A stretch of 64,000 bases of DNA. Source: an uncultured Chromatiaceae bacterium (GTDB taxonomy: Bacteria > Pseudomonadota > Gammaproteobacteria > Enterobacterales > Alteromonadaceae). Each line of letters starts with the position of its first letter. The stretch's first letter is position 1. Location: the NCBI GenBank assembly GCA_937978655.1, contig CALJUX010000042.1:4200-68199 (forward strand), in the 5' to 3' direction. Below the pieces are notes generated by a model, which was given only the letters and a program-made list of their open reading frames with translations, made no database searches and was not told the DNA's origin. The position numbers and the translations under genes were made by a program. Positions 42,762 through 52,074 of this stretch are shown here, in pieces.

Positions 42762-44234
42762 TTATTCGTCCCAGTTGCGGTCATCGCGTGCCAGTAGCGA
42801 AATGGCAGCGACCGGGCCCCAGGTACCGGCCTGATAGGCTTTTGGCGGCTCGTTGTTGATGCGCCACGCATCCAGAATGCCGTCTACCCAGGTCCAGGCC
42901 TGCTCGACTTCGTCACGGCGCACAAACAAATATTGGTTGCCCAACATTGCTTCTAACAACAAACGCTCGTAGGCATCCGCAATCCGCTGTGACTGGAAGG
43001 TTTCATCGAAACTTAAGTCCAGTTTGCTTTGTTGCAGCTGCATGGTTTCGCCAAGGCCCGGGATCTTGTTCATGATCTGGATCTCAACGCCTTCATCCGG
43101 TTGTAAGCGGATGATCAATTTATTCGCCGGCAGCTGTTTATAAGTTTCATGGAAAATGTTGTGCGGCTGTGGTTTGAAACAAATCACCACTTCACTGACT
43201 TTGTTTGGCATGCGTTTGCCGGTGCGCAGATAAAATGGCACGCCGGCCCAGCGCCAGTTGTCGATATCGACTTTAATCGCGACAAAAGTTTCCGTTTTAC
43301 TGTTTGGCCGGGCGTCTTCTTCTTCCAGATAACCCGGCACTGCTTTGCCGCCAACAAAACCGCTGGCGTATTGGCCGCGCACGGTTTTTTCCTGCACGTT
43401 CTGCAGGTTAATCGGCCGCAGCGCTTTTAATACTTTTAATTTCTCGTCACGGATGCTGTCCGCATCGAGACGGGCTGGTGGCTCCATCGCAATCAGTGAC
43501 AACACCTGTAATAAGTGGTTTTGCACCATGTCACGCATCTGACCGGCGTCGTCGTAGTAGCCCCAGCGCCCTTCAACCCCAACCTCTTCAGCCACCGAGA
43601 TCTGCACATGATCAATGGCGTTGTGATCCCAGTTTGAGGCGAAAATGGCGTTGGCAAAGCGCAGTGCTAATAAGTTCAGCACCGTTTCTTTACCTAAATA
43701 GTGGTCAATGCGGTAAATTTGCGATTCTTTGAAATAACGTGCCACTTCGTCGTTGATGACTTTGGACGATTCCAGACAATGGCCAATTGGCTTTTCCAGC
43801 ACCACCCGGGAAGGCTCTGCTGACAGTCCGGCTGAATCGAGGCCTTTACAGATGTTGCCAAATAACGACGGCGCTGTGGCGAAATAACTGACCGGGATGC
43901 GTTTTGCCGGATTGGTGACGTCTTTTAATTGCAGATAGTCAGCTTCTTTGCTGAGGTCAACCTGCACATACAACAGCTTGCTCTTCAGTCGTTGCCAGAC
44001 ATCCGCATCAATCGGCTCTTTAATAAATTTGTGTAGATTGGTTTCAACCAGCTCGACATAGTCGGCCTGGCTTAACGCATCACGTGCGACACCAATAATG
44101 CGCGAATCCGCGTGCAGTAACGCTGCGCGTTCCAGTTGGTATAAAGCGGGAAGTAGTTTCCGGCGAGCAAGATCGCCTTTGGTGCCAAACAGAATTAAAT
44201 CACAGGCTTTGTTTGATTGTGCTGTTGCTGTCAT
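42762..44234 (-). CDS. zwf: Glucose-6-phosphate 1-dehydrogenase
   Basis: This enzyme oxidises glucose-6-phosphate to 6-phosphogluconolactone and reduces NADP+. The 490-residue protein has the nucleotide fingerprint LFGTKGDLARRKLLPALYQL near residue 15 (the usual GASGDL is GTKGDL here). The active-site RIDHYLGKE (near 175) and the C-terminal LLLEAMLGNQ follow. It heads the zwf-pgl-edd-glk-eda run. A perfect HexR box lies 84 bases before its start. Confidence 0.97.
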   Translation of the reverse strand: MTATAQSNKACDLILFGTKGDLARRKLLPALYQLERAALLHADSRIIGVARDALSQADYVELVETNLHKFIKEPIDADVWQRLKSKLLYVQVDLSKEADYLQLKDVTNPAKRIPVSYFATAPSLFGNICKGLDSAGLSAEPSRVVLEKPIGHCLESSKVINDEVARYFKESQIYRIDHYLGKETVLNLLALRFANAIFASNWDHNAIDHVQISVAEEVGVEGRWGYYDDAGQMRDMVQNHLLQVLSLIAMEPPARLDADSIRDEKLKVLKALRPINLQNVQEKTVRGQYASGFVGGKAVPGYLEEEDARPNSKTETFVAIKVDIDNWRWAGVPFYLRTGKRMPNKVSEVVICFKPQPHNIFHETYKQLPANKLIIRLQPDEGVEIQIMNKIPGLGETMQLQQSKLDLSFDETFQSQRIADAYERLLLEAMLGNQYLFVRRDEVEQAWTWVDGILDAWRINNEPPKAYQAGTWGPVAAISLLARDDRNWDE

Positions 44235-44317
44235 GCAAATGACCCTTGAATAGATGTAATTTTACAACACTTAGCCGCATACTAGCCGACTGAAAAGCGC
44301 TTGTAAACCTAATAAGA

Positions 44318-44332
44318 TGTAATTAAATTACA
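44318..44332. promoter_or_regulatory. HexR operator between zwf and hexR
   Basis: TGTAATTAAATTACA is a perfect 15-bp palindrome equal to the known HexR consensus. It lies between the divergent zwf and hexR genes. Looser copies lie at 44255-44266 (TGTAATTTTACA, shorter spacing) and near 44440-44456. HexR would repress zwf and itself here; KDPG relieves it in known systems. Confidence 0.88.
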
Positions 44333-44498
44333 CATTAATTAAAGATTTTGACGAGCCGGCTACCATCAGGCAGTCTTTGACAGCTATCATCAATCCTGTG
44401 GTAAATTTAACACTTTTGATGTAGCTATCCTTGTCAGGCTACAAATTATATTACATAAACCTGCGGTCGCAGGTCTCATAACAAGCAGGTAATCGCGG

Positions 44499-45356
44499 AT
44501 GAATGTACTGGAAAAGATCGTCAATAGTGTAAACAGCTTCAGTAAGTCAGAGCGTAAAGTAGCCGATGTGATCCTGGCCAACCCGCAAACTACAATCCAC
44601 AGCAGCATCGCGGCCCTGGCTAAAATGGCTGATGTGTCAGAACCAACCGTTAACCGCTTTTGCCGCCGGCTGGACACCAAAGGTTTTCCTGATTTTAAAC
44701 TGCATCTGGCGCAAAGCCTGGCGAATGGTACCCCTTATGTAAACCGCCACGTTGAAGAAGACGATGGCCCTGAGGCTTATACTGCGAAAATTTTTGAATC
44801 GACGATGGCTGCCTTAGACGCAGCACGGCAAAACGTTGATATTCCAACGATTAACCGTGCCGTTGATGTACTGACGCAAGCGAAAAAGATTTCATTTTTT
44901 GGCCTGGGTGCGTCTGCCTCAGTGGCCCATGACGCGCAAAACAAGTTTTTCCGCTTTAACGTGCCGGTGGTTTGTTTTGACGACATCGTGATGCAGCGGA
45001 TGAGCGCGATTAACAGCGCCGAAGGCGATGTGGTGGTGTGTATTTCCCACACCGGCCGTACTAAAAATCTGTGTGATATCGCCACCATCGCCCGCGAGAA
45101 CGATGCGACCGTGATTGGCATTACCGCCTATGACAGTCCGCTGGCGAAAGAATGTACGCTGGTGTTGTCGCTGGATGTGCCGGAAGACACCGATATGTAT
45201 ATGCCAATGGCGTCACGTGTTGCGCAACTGGTGTTGATTGATATTCTGGCAACCGGTTTTACACTGCGGCGCGGTACGAAATTCCGCGAGAATCTGAAGA
45301 AAGTAAAAGACAGTTTGCGTGGCTCCCGCTTCGATAAAAAGGATTTTCACAGCTGA
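44499..45356 (+). CDS. hexR: Transcriptional regulator HexR (RpiR family)
   Basis: This 285-residue regulator has an N-terminal RpiR HTH (residues 1-77; SERKVADVILANPQTTIHSSIAALAKMADVSEPTVNRFCRRL, given as marker). A SIS sugar-phosphate domain (about 115-250, SFFGLGASASVAHDA and CISHTGRTKNL) follows. HexR of Shewanella and Pseudomonas controls central carbon genes and responds to KDPG. The zwf cluster diverges from it, and pykA follows it with a second perfect box, as expected of the regulon. Confidence 0.95.
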   Translation: MNVLEKIVNSVNSFSKSERKVADVILANPQTTIHSSIAALAKMADVSEPTVNRFCRRLDTKGFPDFKLHLAQSLANGTPYVNRHVEEDDGPEAYTAKIFESTMAALDAARQNVDIPTINRAVDVLTQAKKISFFGLGASASVAHDAQNKFFRFNVPVVCFDDIVMQRMSAINSAEGDVVVCISHTGRTKNLCDIATIARENDATVIGITAYDSPLAKECTLVLSLDVPEDTDMYMPMASRVAQLVLIDILATGFTLRRGTKFRENLKKVKDSLRGSRFDKKDFHS

Positions 45357-45411
45357 TCGGAGCAGTTGAACCGGCTAAATTGTAGTTTTTTTTCAGATGG
45401 TCGCTATATTC

Positions 45412-45426
45412 TGTAATTTAATTACA
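45412..45426 (+). promoter_or_regulatory. HexR operator upstream of pykA
   Basis: TGTAATTTAATTACA, a perfect palindrome of the HexR type, lies 66 bases before the pykA start and 55 bases after the hexR stop. It implies a separate, HexR-controlled promoter for pykA. Confidence 0.85.
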
Positions 45427-45492
45427 TTAAACTAATAAAGTTCGAACCGGGCAGCCGCCCGGTTTTTGCCAATCAACAGGCAGGAGTTGCCA

Positions 45493-46929
45493 ATGCCAAG
45501 AAGAACCAAAATAGTCGCCACGCTAGGTCCAGCCACCAATACCCAGGCCGCCATTGAAAAATTGATCCAGGCCGGTGCCTCAGTGTTTCGTTTTAACTTC
45601 TCTCACGGCACTGCCGATGATCACAAACAACGGGCTGCGATGGTGCGTGCTGCGGCCAGTGCCTGTCAGGCGCACGTTGCGATTTTAGGTGATTTGCAGG
45701 GCCCGAAAATTCGGGTATCGACTTTCAAAAACAACAGCGTGGAACTGAGCGAAGGCCAGGACTATGTGTTGGACGCTGCGCTTGGCAAAGGCCAGGGTGA
45801 TGAAACCCAGGTTGGCATTGATTATAAAGAGTTGCCGGGCGATGTATTCCCGGGTGATTTGTTGCTACTCGACGATGGCCGCATTCAGCTGGTGGTGTCG
45901 CATGTCGACGGCAGCCGGATTGTGACCAAGGTGACAGTCGGCGGTAAGCTCAGCAACAACAAAGGCATTAACCGTCAGGGCGGCGGCCTGTCAGCCCCTG
46001 CACTGACTGACAAAGATAAAAACGATATCGCGCTTGCTGCTGATATCGACGTGGATTATCTGGCGGTATCTTTCCCGCGTACTGGCGACGATTTACGGCT
46101 GGCACGCCAGCTGGCCCGTGCAGCCGGTTCAGAAGCGCTGATCGTCTCTAAAGTAGAACGCGCCGAAGCGGTGGCCGATGATGAAACGCTGGATGACATT
46201 ATCCGGGCGTCCGACGCGGTGATGGTTGCCCGCGGTGATTTAGGCGTGGAAATTGGTGATGCCGAGCTGGTTGGTCAGCAAAAGCGTATTATCGCCCGCT
46301 CCCGTCAGCTGAACCGTGTGGTGATCACGGCGACGCAAATGATGGAAAGTATGATTGAAAGCCCGATGCCAACCCGCGCTGAAGTGATGGACGTGGCAAA
46401 CGCAGTGCTCGATGGCACTGACGCCGTGATGCTTTCTGCCGAAACGGCTGCCGGCAAGTACCCGACTGAAACCGTCAAAGCGATGGGCCGGGTCTGTGAT
46501 GGCGCGGAAAAACATCCGAAAGTGTTGTCATCCAAGCACCGGATGGACGTCACTTTCACAGAGATCAGCGAAACCATCGCTTTGTCTGCGATGTACGCAG
46601 CCAATCATCTGGCCGGGATCAAAGCCATTATCGCGCTGACCGAATCAGGTTACACAGCGAAGCTGATGTCGCGTATTACCTCGTCGCAGCCGATTTATGC
46701 GCTGTCGCGCCACGTGAAAACGCTGAACAAAATGGCACTGTATCGTGGCGTGTATCCGGTATCTTTTGACAGTCACGGCATCAGCAACGACCACATTGCT
46801 GATGAAGCCGTCGCTGCAGTGAAAAAAGCGGCCGGCCTGCAAAGTGGCGACCTGGTGATCCTGACACACGGTGACGTCATGGAAACCGTGGGTGCATCGA
46901 ACACCTGTAAAATAGTCACAGTCAAATAA
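45493..46929 (+). CDS. pykA: Pyruvate kinase II
   Basis: This enzyme converts phosphoenolpyruvate and ADP to pyruvate and ATP. The 478-residue protein opens MPRRTKIVATLGPA. It shows VFRFNFSHG, the active-site lysine region ALIVSKVERAEAV and MVARGDLGVEIG. ATQMMESMI and SAETAAGKYP follow. Length and the A-type N-terminus suggest PykA rather than PykF. AGGAG before the ATG at 45493 sets the start. It follows hexR, the usual order in Shewanella-like genomes. Confidence 0.95.
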   Translation: MPRRTKIVATLGPATNTQAAIEKLIQAGASVFRFNFSHGTADDHKQRAAMVRAAASACQAHVAILGDLQGPKIRVSTFKNNSVELSEGQDYVLDAALGKGQGDETQVGIDYKELPGDVFPGDLLLLDDGRIQLVVSHVDGSRIVTKVTVGGKLSNNKGINRQGGGLSAPALTDKDKNDIALAADIDVDYLAVSFPRTGDDLRLARQLARAAGSEALIVSKVERAEAVADDETLDDIIRASDAVMVARGDLGVEIGDAELVGQQKRIIARSRQLNRVVITATQMMESMIESPMPTRAEVMDVANAVLDGTDAVMLSAETAAGKYPTETVKAMGRVCDGAEKHPKVLSSKHRMDVTFTEISETIALSAMYAANHLAGIKAIIALTESGYTAKLMSRITSSQPIYALSRHVKTLNKMALYRGVYPVSFDSHGISNDHIADEAVAAVKKAAGLQSGDLVILTHGDVMETVGASNTCKIVTVK

Positions 46930-46949
46930 GTATTTGATGTAACAATAAA

Positions 46950-46973
46950 AAAAACCGCCGGATGGCGGTTTTT
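46950..46973 (+). terminator. Bidirectional terminator after pykA
   Basis: AAAAACCGCC pairs with GGCGGTTTTT around GGAT, with a longer A run on the left and a T run on the right. It can serve pykA and the convergent transporter gene. Confidence 0.9.
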
Positions 46974-46995
46974 TTATTGCTGCGCAACCTCAGTC

Positions 46996-47946
46996 TCAGC
47001 CCTGCTGTGTCCGGTCTGCCAGATGTTGTTTCAGCAGTGGCGACAACGCGGTGATTGCCGAACCCGCCACGACCAATAAGGCACCGCTTACCGACCAGAC
47101 ATTCAGTGTCTGCGCCGGCGCTGCATCCGGGAACAGCCAGCTGACGATGTTGGCAAACAAAATGGTCAGTAACGGTGTGATAGCCAGTACCGCGCTGACT
47201 TTTGATGCTTCCCAGTGCTCCAGCGCTTCAGCAAAAGCGCCATAGGCGATGATAGTGTTCAGGCAACAAAACGCCAGCAGTCCCCACTGCAAGGCCGACA
47301 ACTCGGCAATGGGCGCCAGTTCGGCCAGCGGCAGAAAACACAGCGCACCTGCGAGGTAAATAAACCACATAATTTGCTGAGAACTGAAAGTCATCAGCAG
47401 TTGCTTTTGCGCCAGCGCATATCCGGCCCAGGTCACTGCGGCAATAATAACCAACAAAACACCGAGGCTGTCTTGGCCAAATTGGGTCAGCAGTACCAGT
47501 AATCTTTCGTTGAAAAACAGTAATAAGCCAAAGACTAATAAAGTGGCGCCAATTTTTTGCCACAGCAATAAATGCTCGCGAAAGATAAATATGCCGCCCA
47601 ACATCATCAAAAACGGCGCCAGCTGAATCACAACTTGTGCCGTTTCTGCTGTCAGCAAATGGAGTCCCATCAGATATAAGATGTAATTAGACAACAAACC
47701 GGCGATGGCGATCCCCAGCAGCATGCTGGCTTTTTTGCTGATCCCCCGTACCGATGGCAGCGCCTTTTGTTGCCAGAGCAAGGCAGTAACAAACAAAGCC
47801 GCAACTAAAAACCGTATCCAGGTGATGGTATTGGCGGTCAGATCGACCAACAGATGTTTCAGCGCAATGGGCAACATCCCCCACAATACGGCTGTCACCA
47901 GCGCTAAGATAAATCCGTACAAACTGCGGCCAGACGCCTGATGCAT
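46996..47946 (-). CDS. EamA/DMT family transporter
   Basis: This 316-residue inner-membrane protein has ten hydrophobic helices in two EamA repeats. It begins SLYGFILALVTAVLWGMLPIALK, a typical DMT start. Near-repeat motifs (AETAQVVIQLAPFLMMLGGI and EASKVSAVLAITPLLTILFA) mark the ends of the two halves. The substrate is unknown. It is unlike the transporter at 36054-36986 in detail and lies alone, convergent with pykA. Confidence 0.88.
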   Translation of the reverse strand: MHQASGRSLYGFILALVTAVLWGMLPIALKHLLVDLTANTITWIRFLVAALFVTALLWQQKALPSVRGISKKASMLLGIAIAGLLSNYILYLMGLHLLTAETAQVVIQLAPFLMMLGGIFIFREHLLLWQKIGATLLVFGLLLFFNERLLVLLTQFGQDSLGVLLVIIAAVTWAGYALAQKQLLMTFSSQQIMWFIYLAGALCFLPLAELAPIAELSALQWGLLAFCCLNTIIAYGAFAEALEHWEASKVSAVLAITPLLTILFANIVSWLFPDAAPAQTLNVWSVSGALLVVAGSAITALSPLLKQHLADRTQQG

Positions 47947-48140
47947 ACCCTACCCTTAGACTGAAAAAAAGCGCGCTATTGTCGTTGTTTTTGCGCTGTT
48001 TGTCGCCTGTTATCACCCCGGCACAGCGTATTTTCCCGTCAGTTCAGCGGTACTTTGTGATATATCAACACAATTGTCTGCGCATGATTGTATGCTGCAG
48101 TGGGTGTCACAGCACACCGTCGCTCACAGAGGAATGTTTG

Positions 48141-49148
48141 ATGGCAAAATTACAACGAATTGGCTTGTTAACTTCAGGTGGCGATGCGCCGGGGATGAAT
48201 GCGGCGATCCGCGCCGTCGTGCTGACCGCCGCGCAACATGGCATCAGCGTCATCGGGTTTCGCCACGGCTTTAACGGAATTTTTCAGCGTGACTATCAGG
48301 TGTTGCAAAGCACAGATGTCCGCCAGATCGCTCATCTCGGTGGCACTCTGTTAAAAAGTGCGCGCTGTAAGGCGCTGCAACAACCTGGCGGTGCCGAACA
48401 GGCTGCACAGATCCTGCACGAGCTGGCGATTGATGCCTTGCTGGTGATCGGTGGCGATGGCTCGTTTCGGGGTTGCATAGCGTTATCGCACTATTACCGG
48501 GGCCAGATTGTCGGCCTGCCGGGCACTATTGACAATGATTTGGACGGCACTGACTTAACGATTGGTTTTGCCACGGCGCTGCAGACGGCACTGGATGCCA
48601 TCGATAAAATCCGGGATACCGCGGATGCCTTTGAGCGCACTTTCCTGGTTGAAGTGATGGGCCGGCATACCGGGTATCTGGCGCTTGCGGCCGGCATTGC
48701 CGGCAGTGCTGAGCAGATCATCTGCCCGGAATACGGTGATACGGTGAATGTGGCGGATATCGCCGCAGATATTCGCGGTTATCAGCAACAACATGGCGCC
48801 TGCAGTTACATTATTGTATTGGCCGAAACCATGTATCCGGCTGGCGCTGCGGCATTGGCACAGGAGCTGTCAGAACAAAGTGGCACTGAGTGCCGCGCCG
48901 TGGTATTGGGGCATTTGCAACGCGGTGGCAGCCCGGTCGGCTCTGACCGGATCCTGGCTACTAAACTCGGCGCTTTTGCGGTGGAACAACTGTTAGCGGG
49001 TCACGCCCACCTGATGATGGCGGGGGAACAAGCCGGCCAGGCGGTGTTATATCCGCTTGCGCTGACCGGCGAGCAAGCTAAAAAGGCCGATCCATTTTTA
49101 TTGGCCTGGCAAGATCGTATTTTGCAGCAGCATCAGGCCGGAGTCTGA
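48141..49148 (+). CDS. pfkA: 6-phosphofructokinase, ATP-dependent
   Basis: This enzyme phosphorylates fructose-6-phosphate at the committed glycolytic step. The 335-residue protein shows LTSGGDAPGMNAAIR, the nucleotide motif IGGDGSF and the catalytic GLPGTIDNDLDGTD. EVMGRHTGY and VVLGHLQRGGSP follow. The glycine in GGDGS (rather than GGDDS) marks the ATP-using type. The frame opens at 47979, but AGAGGA before ATG 48141 and the family N-terminus fix the start. A TGATATATCA palindrome lies at 48058-48067. The presence of this gene gives a glycolytic route beside the Entner-Doudoroff cluster. Confidence 0.95.
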   Translation: MAKLQRIGLLTSGGDAPGMNAAIRAVVLTAAQHGISVIGFRHGFNGIFQRDYQVLQSTDVRQIAHLGGTLLKSARCKALQQPGGAEQAAQILHELAIDALLVIGGDGSFRGCIALSHYYRGQIVGLPGTIDNDLDGTDLTIGFATALQTALDAIDKIRDTADAFERTFLVEVMGRHTGYLALAAGIAGSAEQIICPEYGDTVNVADIAADIRGYQQQHGACSYIIVLAETMYPAGAAALAQELSEQSGTECRAVVLGHLQRGGSPVGSDRILATKLGAFAVEQLLAGHAHLMMAGEQAGQAVLYPLALTGEQAKKADPFLLAWQDRILQQHQAGV

Positions 49149-49191
49149 TGCTGCACGCTTCTGTGCCAGTCACGCGGCACATCCGGCCGGC

Positions 49192-50019
49192 TTAACTGCC
49201 AAAGACGGTTTTGACGCGGTCTTTATAACTGCGGCTGACCTTGACGGACTGGCCGTTGGTGAGCATCAGCTGATGCTCACCGTTGGCCAGCATCTGTAAT
49301 TTGGCGATGGTTGCCACGTTGACGATTGCCGAACGGTGCACCCGGACAAATAAACGCGGGTCCAGTTCCTGTTCCAGTTCTTTCATGGTGCGGCGTAAAA
49401 TATGCGTCTGACCATCGTTAGTATGAATGCACATGTAGTCACCGGCGGCGTCGACCCAGTCAATACTGGCCACCAGCACCCGGGTGATCTCGCCTGAGTC
49501 TTTGATACTGATCGCTTCCGGGAATTTGTCGTTCATCACCGGCTGCTGGTTGTCGAGCCGGCCGAGGATTTGCGCGGTATCTTCGCCGGTCAGTTTGGCG
49601 ACAACTTCTGCCAGCTGGCCTTTATGTTTGTGGTCGTCACGGGCCTCGTAAGCCCGTAACAGTTTTTCCACCGCCGCCTGCAGCCGCTCCGCCTCAACCG
49701 GTTTTAACACATAATCCACGGCGCTGACATTAAAGGCACTGAGCGCATAATGGTCAAATGCAGTAACAAAAATCACATACGGCAGATGCTGCATTTCACT
49801 TTGCAGTTGTTTTAACACCGCAAAGCCGTCCAGCACCGGCATTTCAACATCAAGAAACAGCACATCAGGTTTGTGCGCCAATACGGCCGCAACCGCTTCT
49901 TCACCATTGCTGCATTCGGCAACGACTTCCAGTTCTTTAAATGCGGCGAGGCGCAATAACATGCCTTTACGCGCCAGCGGTTCATCGTCGACGACGACGA
50001 CTTTAAGAATGTTCTTCAT
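49192..50019 (-). CDS. LytTR-family response regulator
   Basis: This 275-residue response regulator has a receiver domain (residues 1-120; VVVVDDEPLARKG, phospho-acceptor D57 in FLDVEMP, and KPVEAERL). A C-terminal LytTR DNA-binding domain (about 165-275; IDWVDAAGDYMCIHT, RTMKELEQ, FVRVHRSAIVN) follows. The ATG at 50019 lies inside the end of the kinase gene (17-base overlap), so the two are co-translated. Targets are unknown. It resembles the YehT/AlgR type. Confidence 0.93.
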   Translation of the reverse strand: MKNILKVVVVDDEPLARKGMLLRLAAFKELEVVAECSNGEEAVAAVLAHKPDVLFLDVEMPVLDGFAVLKQLQSEMQHLPYVIFVTAFDHYALSAFNVSAVDYVLKPVEAERLQAAVEKLLRAYEARDDHKHKGQLAEVVAKLTGEDTAQILGRLDNQQPVMNDKFPEAISIKDSGEITRVLVASIDWVDAAGDYMCIHTNDGQTHILRRTMKELEQELDPRLFVRVHRSAIVNVATIAKLQMLANGEHQLMLTNGQSVKVSRSYKDRVKTVFGS

Positions 50020-51082
50020 CTGTTGCTTCCACCTCAAACGGGATCCGGATATTCACTTTGACGCCCTGGGGCTGATTATGTGTCAGCACCAGCGAAAAAT
50101 TCTTGTCGTACAATGCGGCGAGCCGCTCACGGGTATTGACCAGGCCAAGCCCGCTGTTTTCTTTTGGCAGGCCTGAGTCGATGGGCATGCCAGGACCGTT
50201 GTCTGCCACTTCAATTAACAAATCATGGCCAAATTTACGCGCCTTGATCGCAATCAGACCACCGGCCGCCTGCCGTGCCACCGCATATTTGATCGCATTT
50301 TCCACCAGCGGTTGCAGAATAAGGCTCGGTACAAGCGCCAGTTCGGTGTTGTCGGCGATATCGTATACGATGGTCAGCCGCTCGGAAAAACGCACCTTCT
50401 CAATTTCCAGATACAACGAGGCGGCATGCAGTTCCTGTTGCAACGGCACTTTTTTAATTGGGTCTTTGTATAACGAATAGCGCAAAAAGTCACTTAAGCG
50501 ACTGAGCATTTTGTTGGCTGTATCCGCTTCGCCGAGCATCACCAGCGTGGAGATGGCATTGAGCGTATTAAACAGAAAATGCGGATTGAGCTGATAACGC
50601 AGCATCTTTAGCTGGGCTTCGTGGGCTTTGTTAGACGCCGTCAGCAGTTTTTGTTTTTCCTGTTGCAGGCTCTGGTAATAGCGTACGCCAAAATACAGTC
50701 CGCTCCAGCTCAGCATCACGTAAAAACTGACAGGCGTCTGTTCCAGATATTGTAACCAGTCCTTCGGCCGGAAGCCGTGCCGGTAAATTTCCCAGTAATT
50801 GAAGTTTTTGATCACGGACCAGCAGGCCGCCGTCAGCAAAGACGCCAGCAAGACGCCACCAATTAACGCGATGGGGCGCCAGCTGCGGATGCGTTGATAG
50901 AAATAACGCAGCGGGATCGTTAATAACCAGCCGGCGTAAGCGTCAAGCGCCACCACCAGTAAATAGGCGTCGCGCATTTCCTGAAATAAAGAACCGAGAA
51001 AGGCCACCAGCGCAAAGCCGAGCCAGCCCAGGCTGTGCAATAACCAAAACTGCCGGTGGCGGTCTTCCAGAAATCGAAGCAA
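50003..51082 (-). CDS. LytS/YehU-type sensor histidine kinase
   Basis: This 359-residue membrane kinase has four hydrophobic helices in the first 135 residues. A His_kinase domain with LRYQLNPHFLFNTLNAIS follows (phospho-acceptor H168), then an HATPase domain with EVADNGPGMP and GLGLVNTRERL. There is no large periplasmic domain, so the signal is probably sensed in the membrane. It forms a two-gene operon with the LytTR regulator. Confidence 0.92.
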   Translation of the reverse strand: MLRFLEDRHRQFWLLHSLGWLGFALVAFLGSLFQEMRDAYLLVVALDAYAGWLLTIPLRYFYQRIRSWRPIALIGGVLLASLLTAACWSVIKNFNYWEIYRHGFRPKDWLQYLEQTPVSFYVMLSWSGLYFGVRYYQSLQQEKQKLLTASNKAHEAQLKMLRYQLNPHFLFNTLNAISTLVMLGEADTANKMLSRLSDFLRYSLYKDPIKKVPLQQELHAASLYLEIEKVRFSERLTIVYDIADNTELALVPSLILQPLVENAIKYAVARQAAGGLIAIKARKFGHDLLIEVADNGPGMPIDSGLPKENSGLGLVNTRERLAALYDKNFSLVLTHNQPQGVKVNIRIPFEVEATDEEHS

Positions 51083-51183
51083 GGATGGACACCCATAGTT
51101 GTCGGGAGGCCGATTATAGCAAAGCCATTGCCGCTATGACCGGCGTTAATCCCGCCTCAGTACCTGTTAGTCGCAGTGCGGTG

Positions 51184-51579
51184 TTAACCAAGCACCGGTG
51201 TGGGTTTGCGATCCGGCCCCAACGCGACAAAAGTAAAAGAACCGGAGATGGCCCGGTGCTGGTCGTCGTTGTACATTTGTTCCACAAAAATATCGACATT
51301 GACGCGGATGCTGGTGCGGCCAACATGCTCAATCCGCGCGACCAGTTCGATAATGGTGCCTGCCGGAATGGATTCTTTAAAATCGACACGGTCAGAGCAC
51401 ACTGTCACCAGTGGTTTGCGGCAAAACCGGGTTGCGGCGATAAAGGCGGCCTCATCCATCCAGGCCAGTGCTTCGCCACCGAATAAGGTGTTGTGATGGT
51501 TGGTCCGGCCCGGGAATACCGTTTTAGTCACCCGGGTCACGGCCTGTTCAATCCGGAGGGCCACTTGTGCTTCATTCAT
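51184..51579 (-). CDS. Acyl-CoA thioesterase (hot-dog fold, YciA-like)
   Basis: This 131-residue hot-dog thioesterase has the family motif NHHNTLFGGEALAWMDEAAFIAA, with catalytic Asp in the WMDE segment, followed by SDRVDFKESIPAG. It hydrolyses acyl-CoA esters; chain-length preference cannot be read here. It is a single-domain member, half the length of double hot-dog enzymes. It stands alone between the kinase and HIT genes on the same strand. Confidence 0.9.
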   Translation of the reverse strand: MNEAQVALRIEQAVTRVTKTVFPGRTNHHNTLFGGEALAWMDEAAFIAATRFCRKPLVTVCSDRVDFKESIPAGTIIELVARIEHVGRTSIRVNVDIFVEQMYNDDQHRAISGSFTFVALGPDRKPTPVLG

Positions 51580-51657
51580 GATGGTGCTGCCTTTGTCAAA
51601 AGCGGCGCATTGTAATCAAAGCGCCGGGTTTTACCAGCAAAACTGTTGCCGGCGCGC

Positions 51658-52008
51658 TCAGCGTGCCAGCATGGGCCCCAGCGCCCGGCCACCGACCAGA
51701 TGCATATGCAGATGAAATACTTCCTGACCGCCATGGTCGTTGCAGTTAACAATCAGCCGGTAGCCGTGCTCGGCGATGCCGGCATCGGCTGCCAGTTTGC
51801 GCGCCACGGTAAATAACCGGCCCAGCGCAGCTTCATGCTCGGCAGTCACATCGTTCGCGGTGGGAATCAGTACATTGGGTACTATCAGAATATGGGTCGG
51901 CGCCCGTGGATTGATATCGCGAAATGCGGTGACCAGTTCATCCTGATATAACACGTCTGCCGGGATCTCCCGACGGATAATTTTACTGAAAATCGTTTCT
52001 GCAGCCAT
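51658..52008 (-). CDS. hinT: HIT family purine nucleoside phosphoramidase
   Basis: This 116-residue HIT protein has the histidine triad H99-L-H101-M-H103 in EVFHLHMHLVGGR and starts MAAETIFSKIIRREIPADVLYQD, typical of HinT. The enzyme cleaves AMP-amino-acid or lysyl-AMP phosphoramidates. Size matches E. coli HinT (119). Its start is 66 bases from the divergent M61 peptidase gene. Confidence 0.94.
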   Translation of the reverse strand: MAAETIFSKIIRREIPADVLYQDELVTAFRDINPRAPTHILIVPNVLIPTANDVTAEHEAALGRLFTVARKLAADAGIAEHGYRLIVNCNDHGGQEVFHLHMHLVGGRALGPMLAR

Positions 52009-52074
52009 TTCAACTCCTTATTGCGTGGCGCCGGCGTTATAATCCGGCAAAACCCAGAGCAGGAAGTATATGTG

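Noticed and set aside
48050..48075. CRP- or FNR-like site before pfkA
   Set aside because: TGTGATATATCAACA matches only one half of a CRP site, and the half-site spacing is wrong for FNR; only the small palindrome TGATATATCA is certain.
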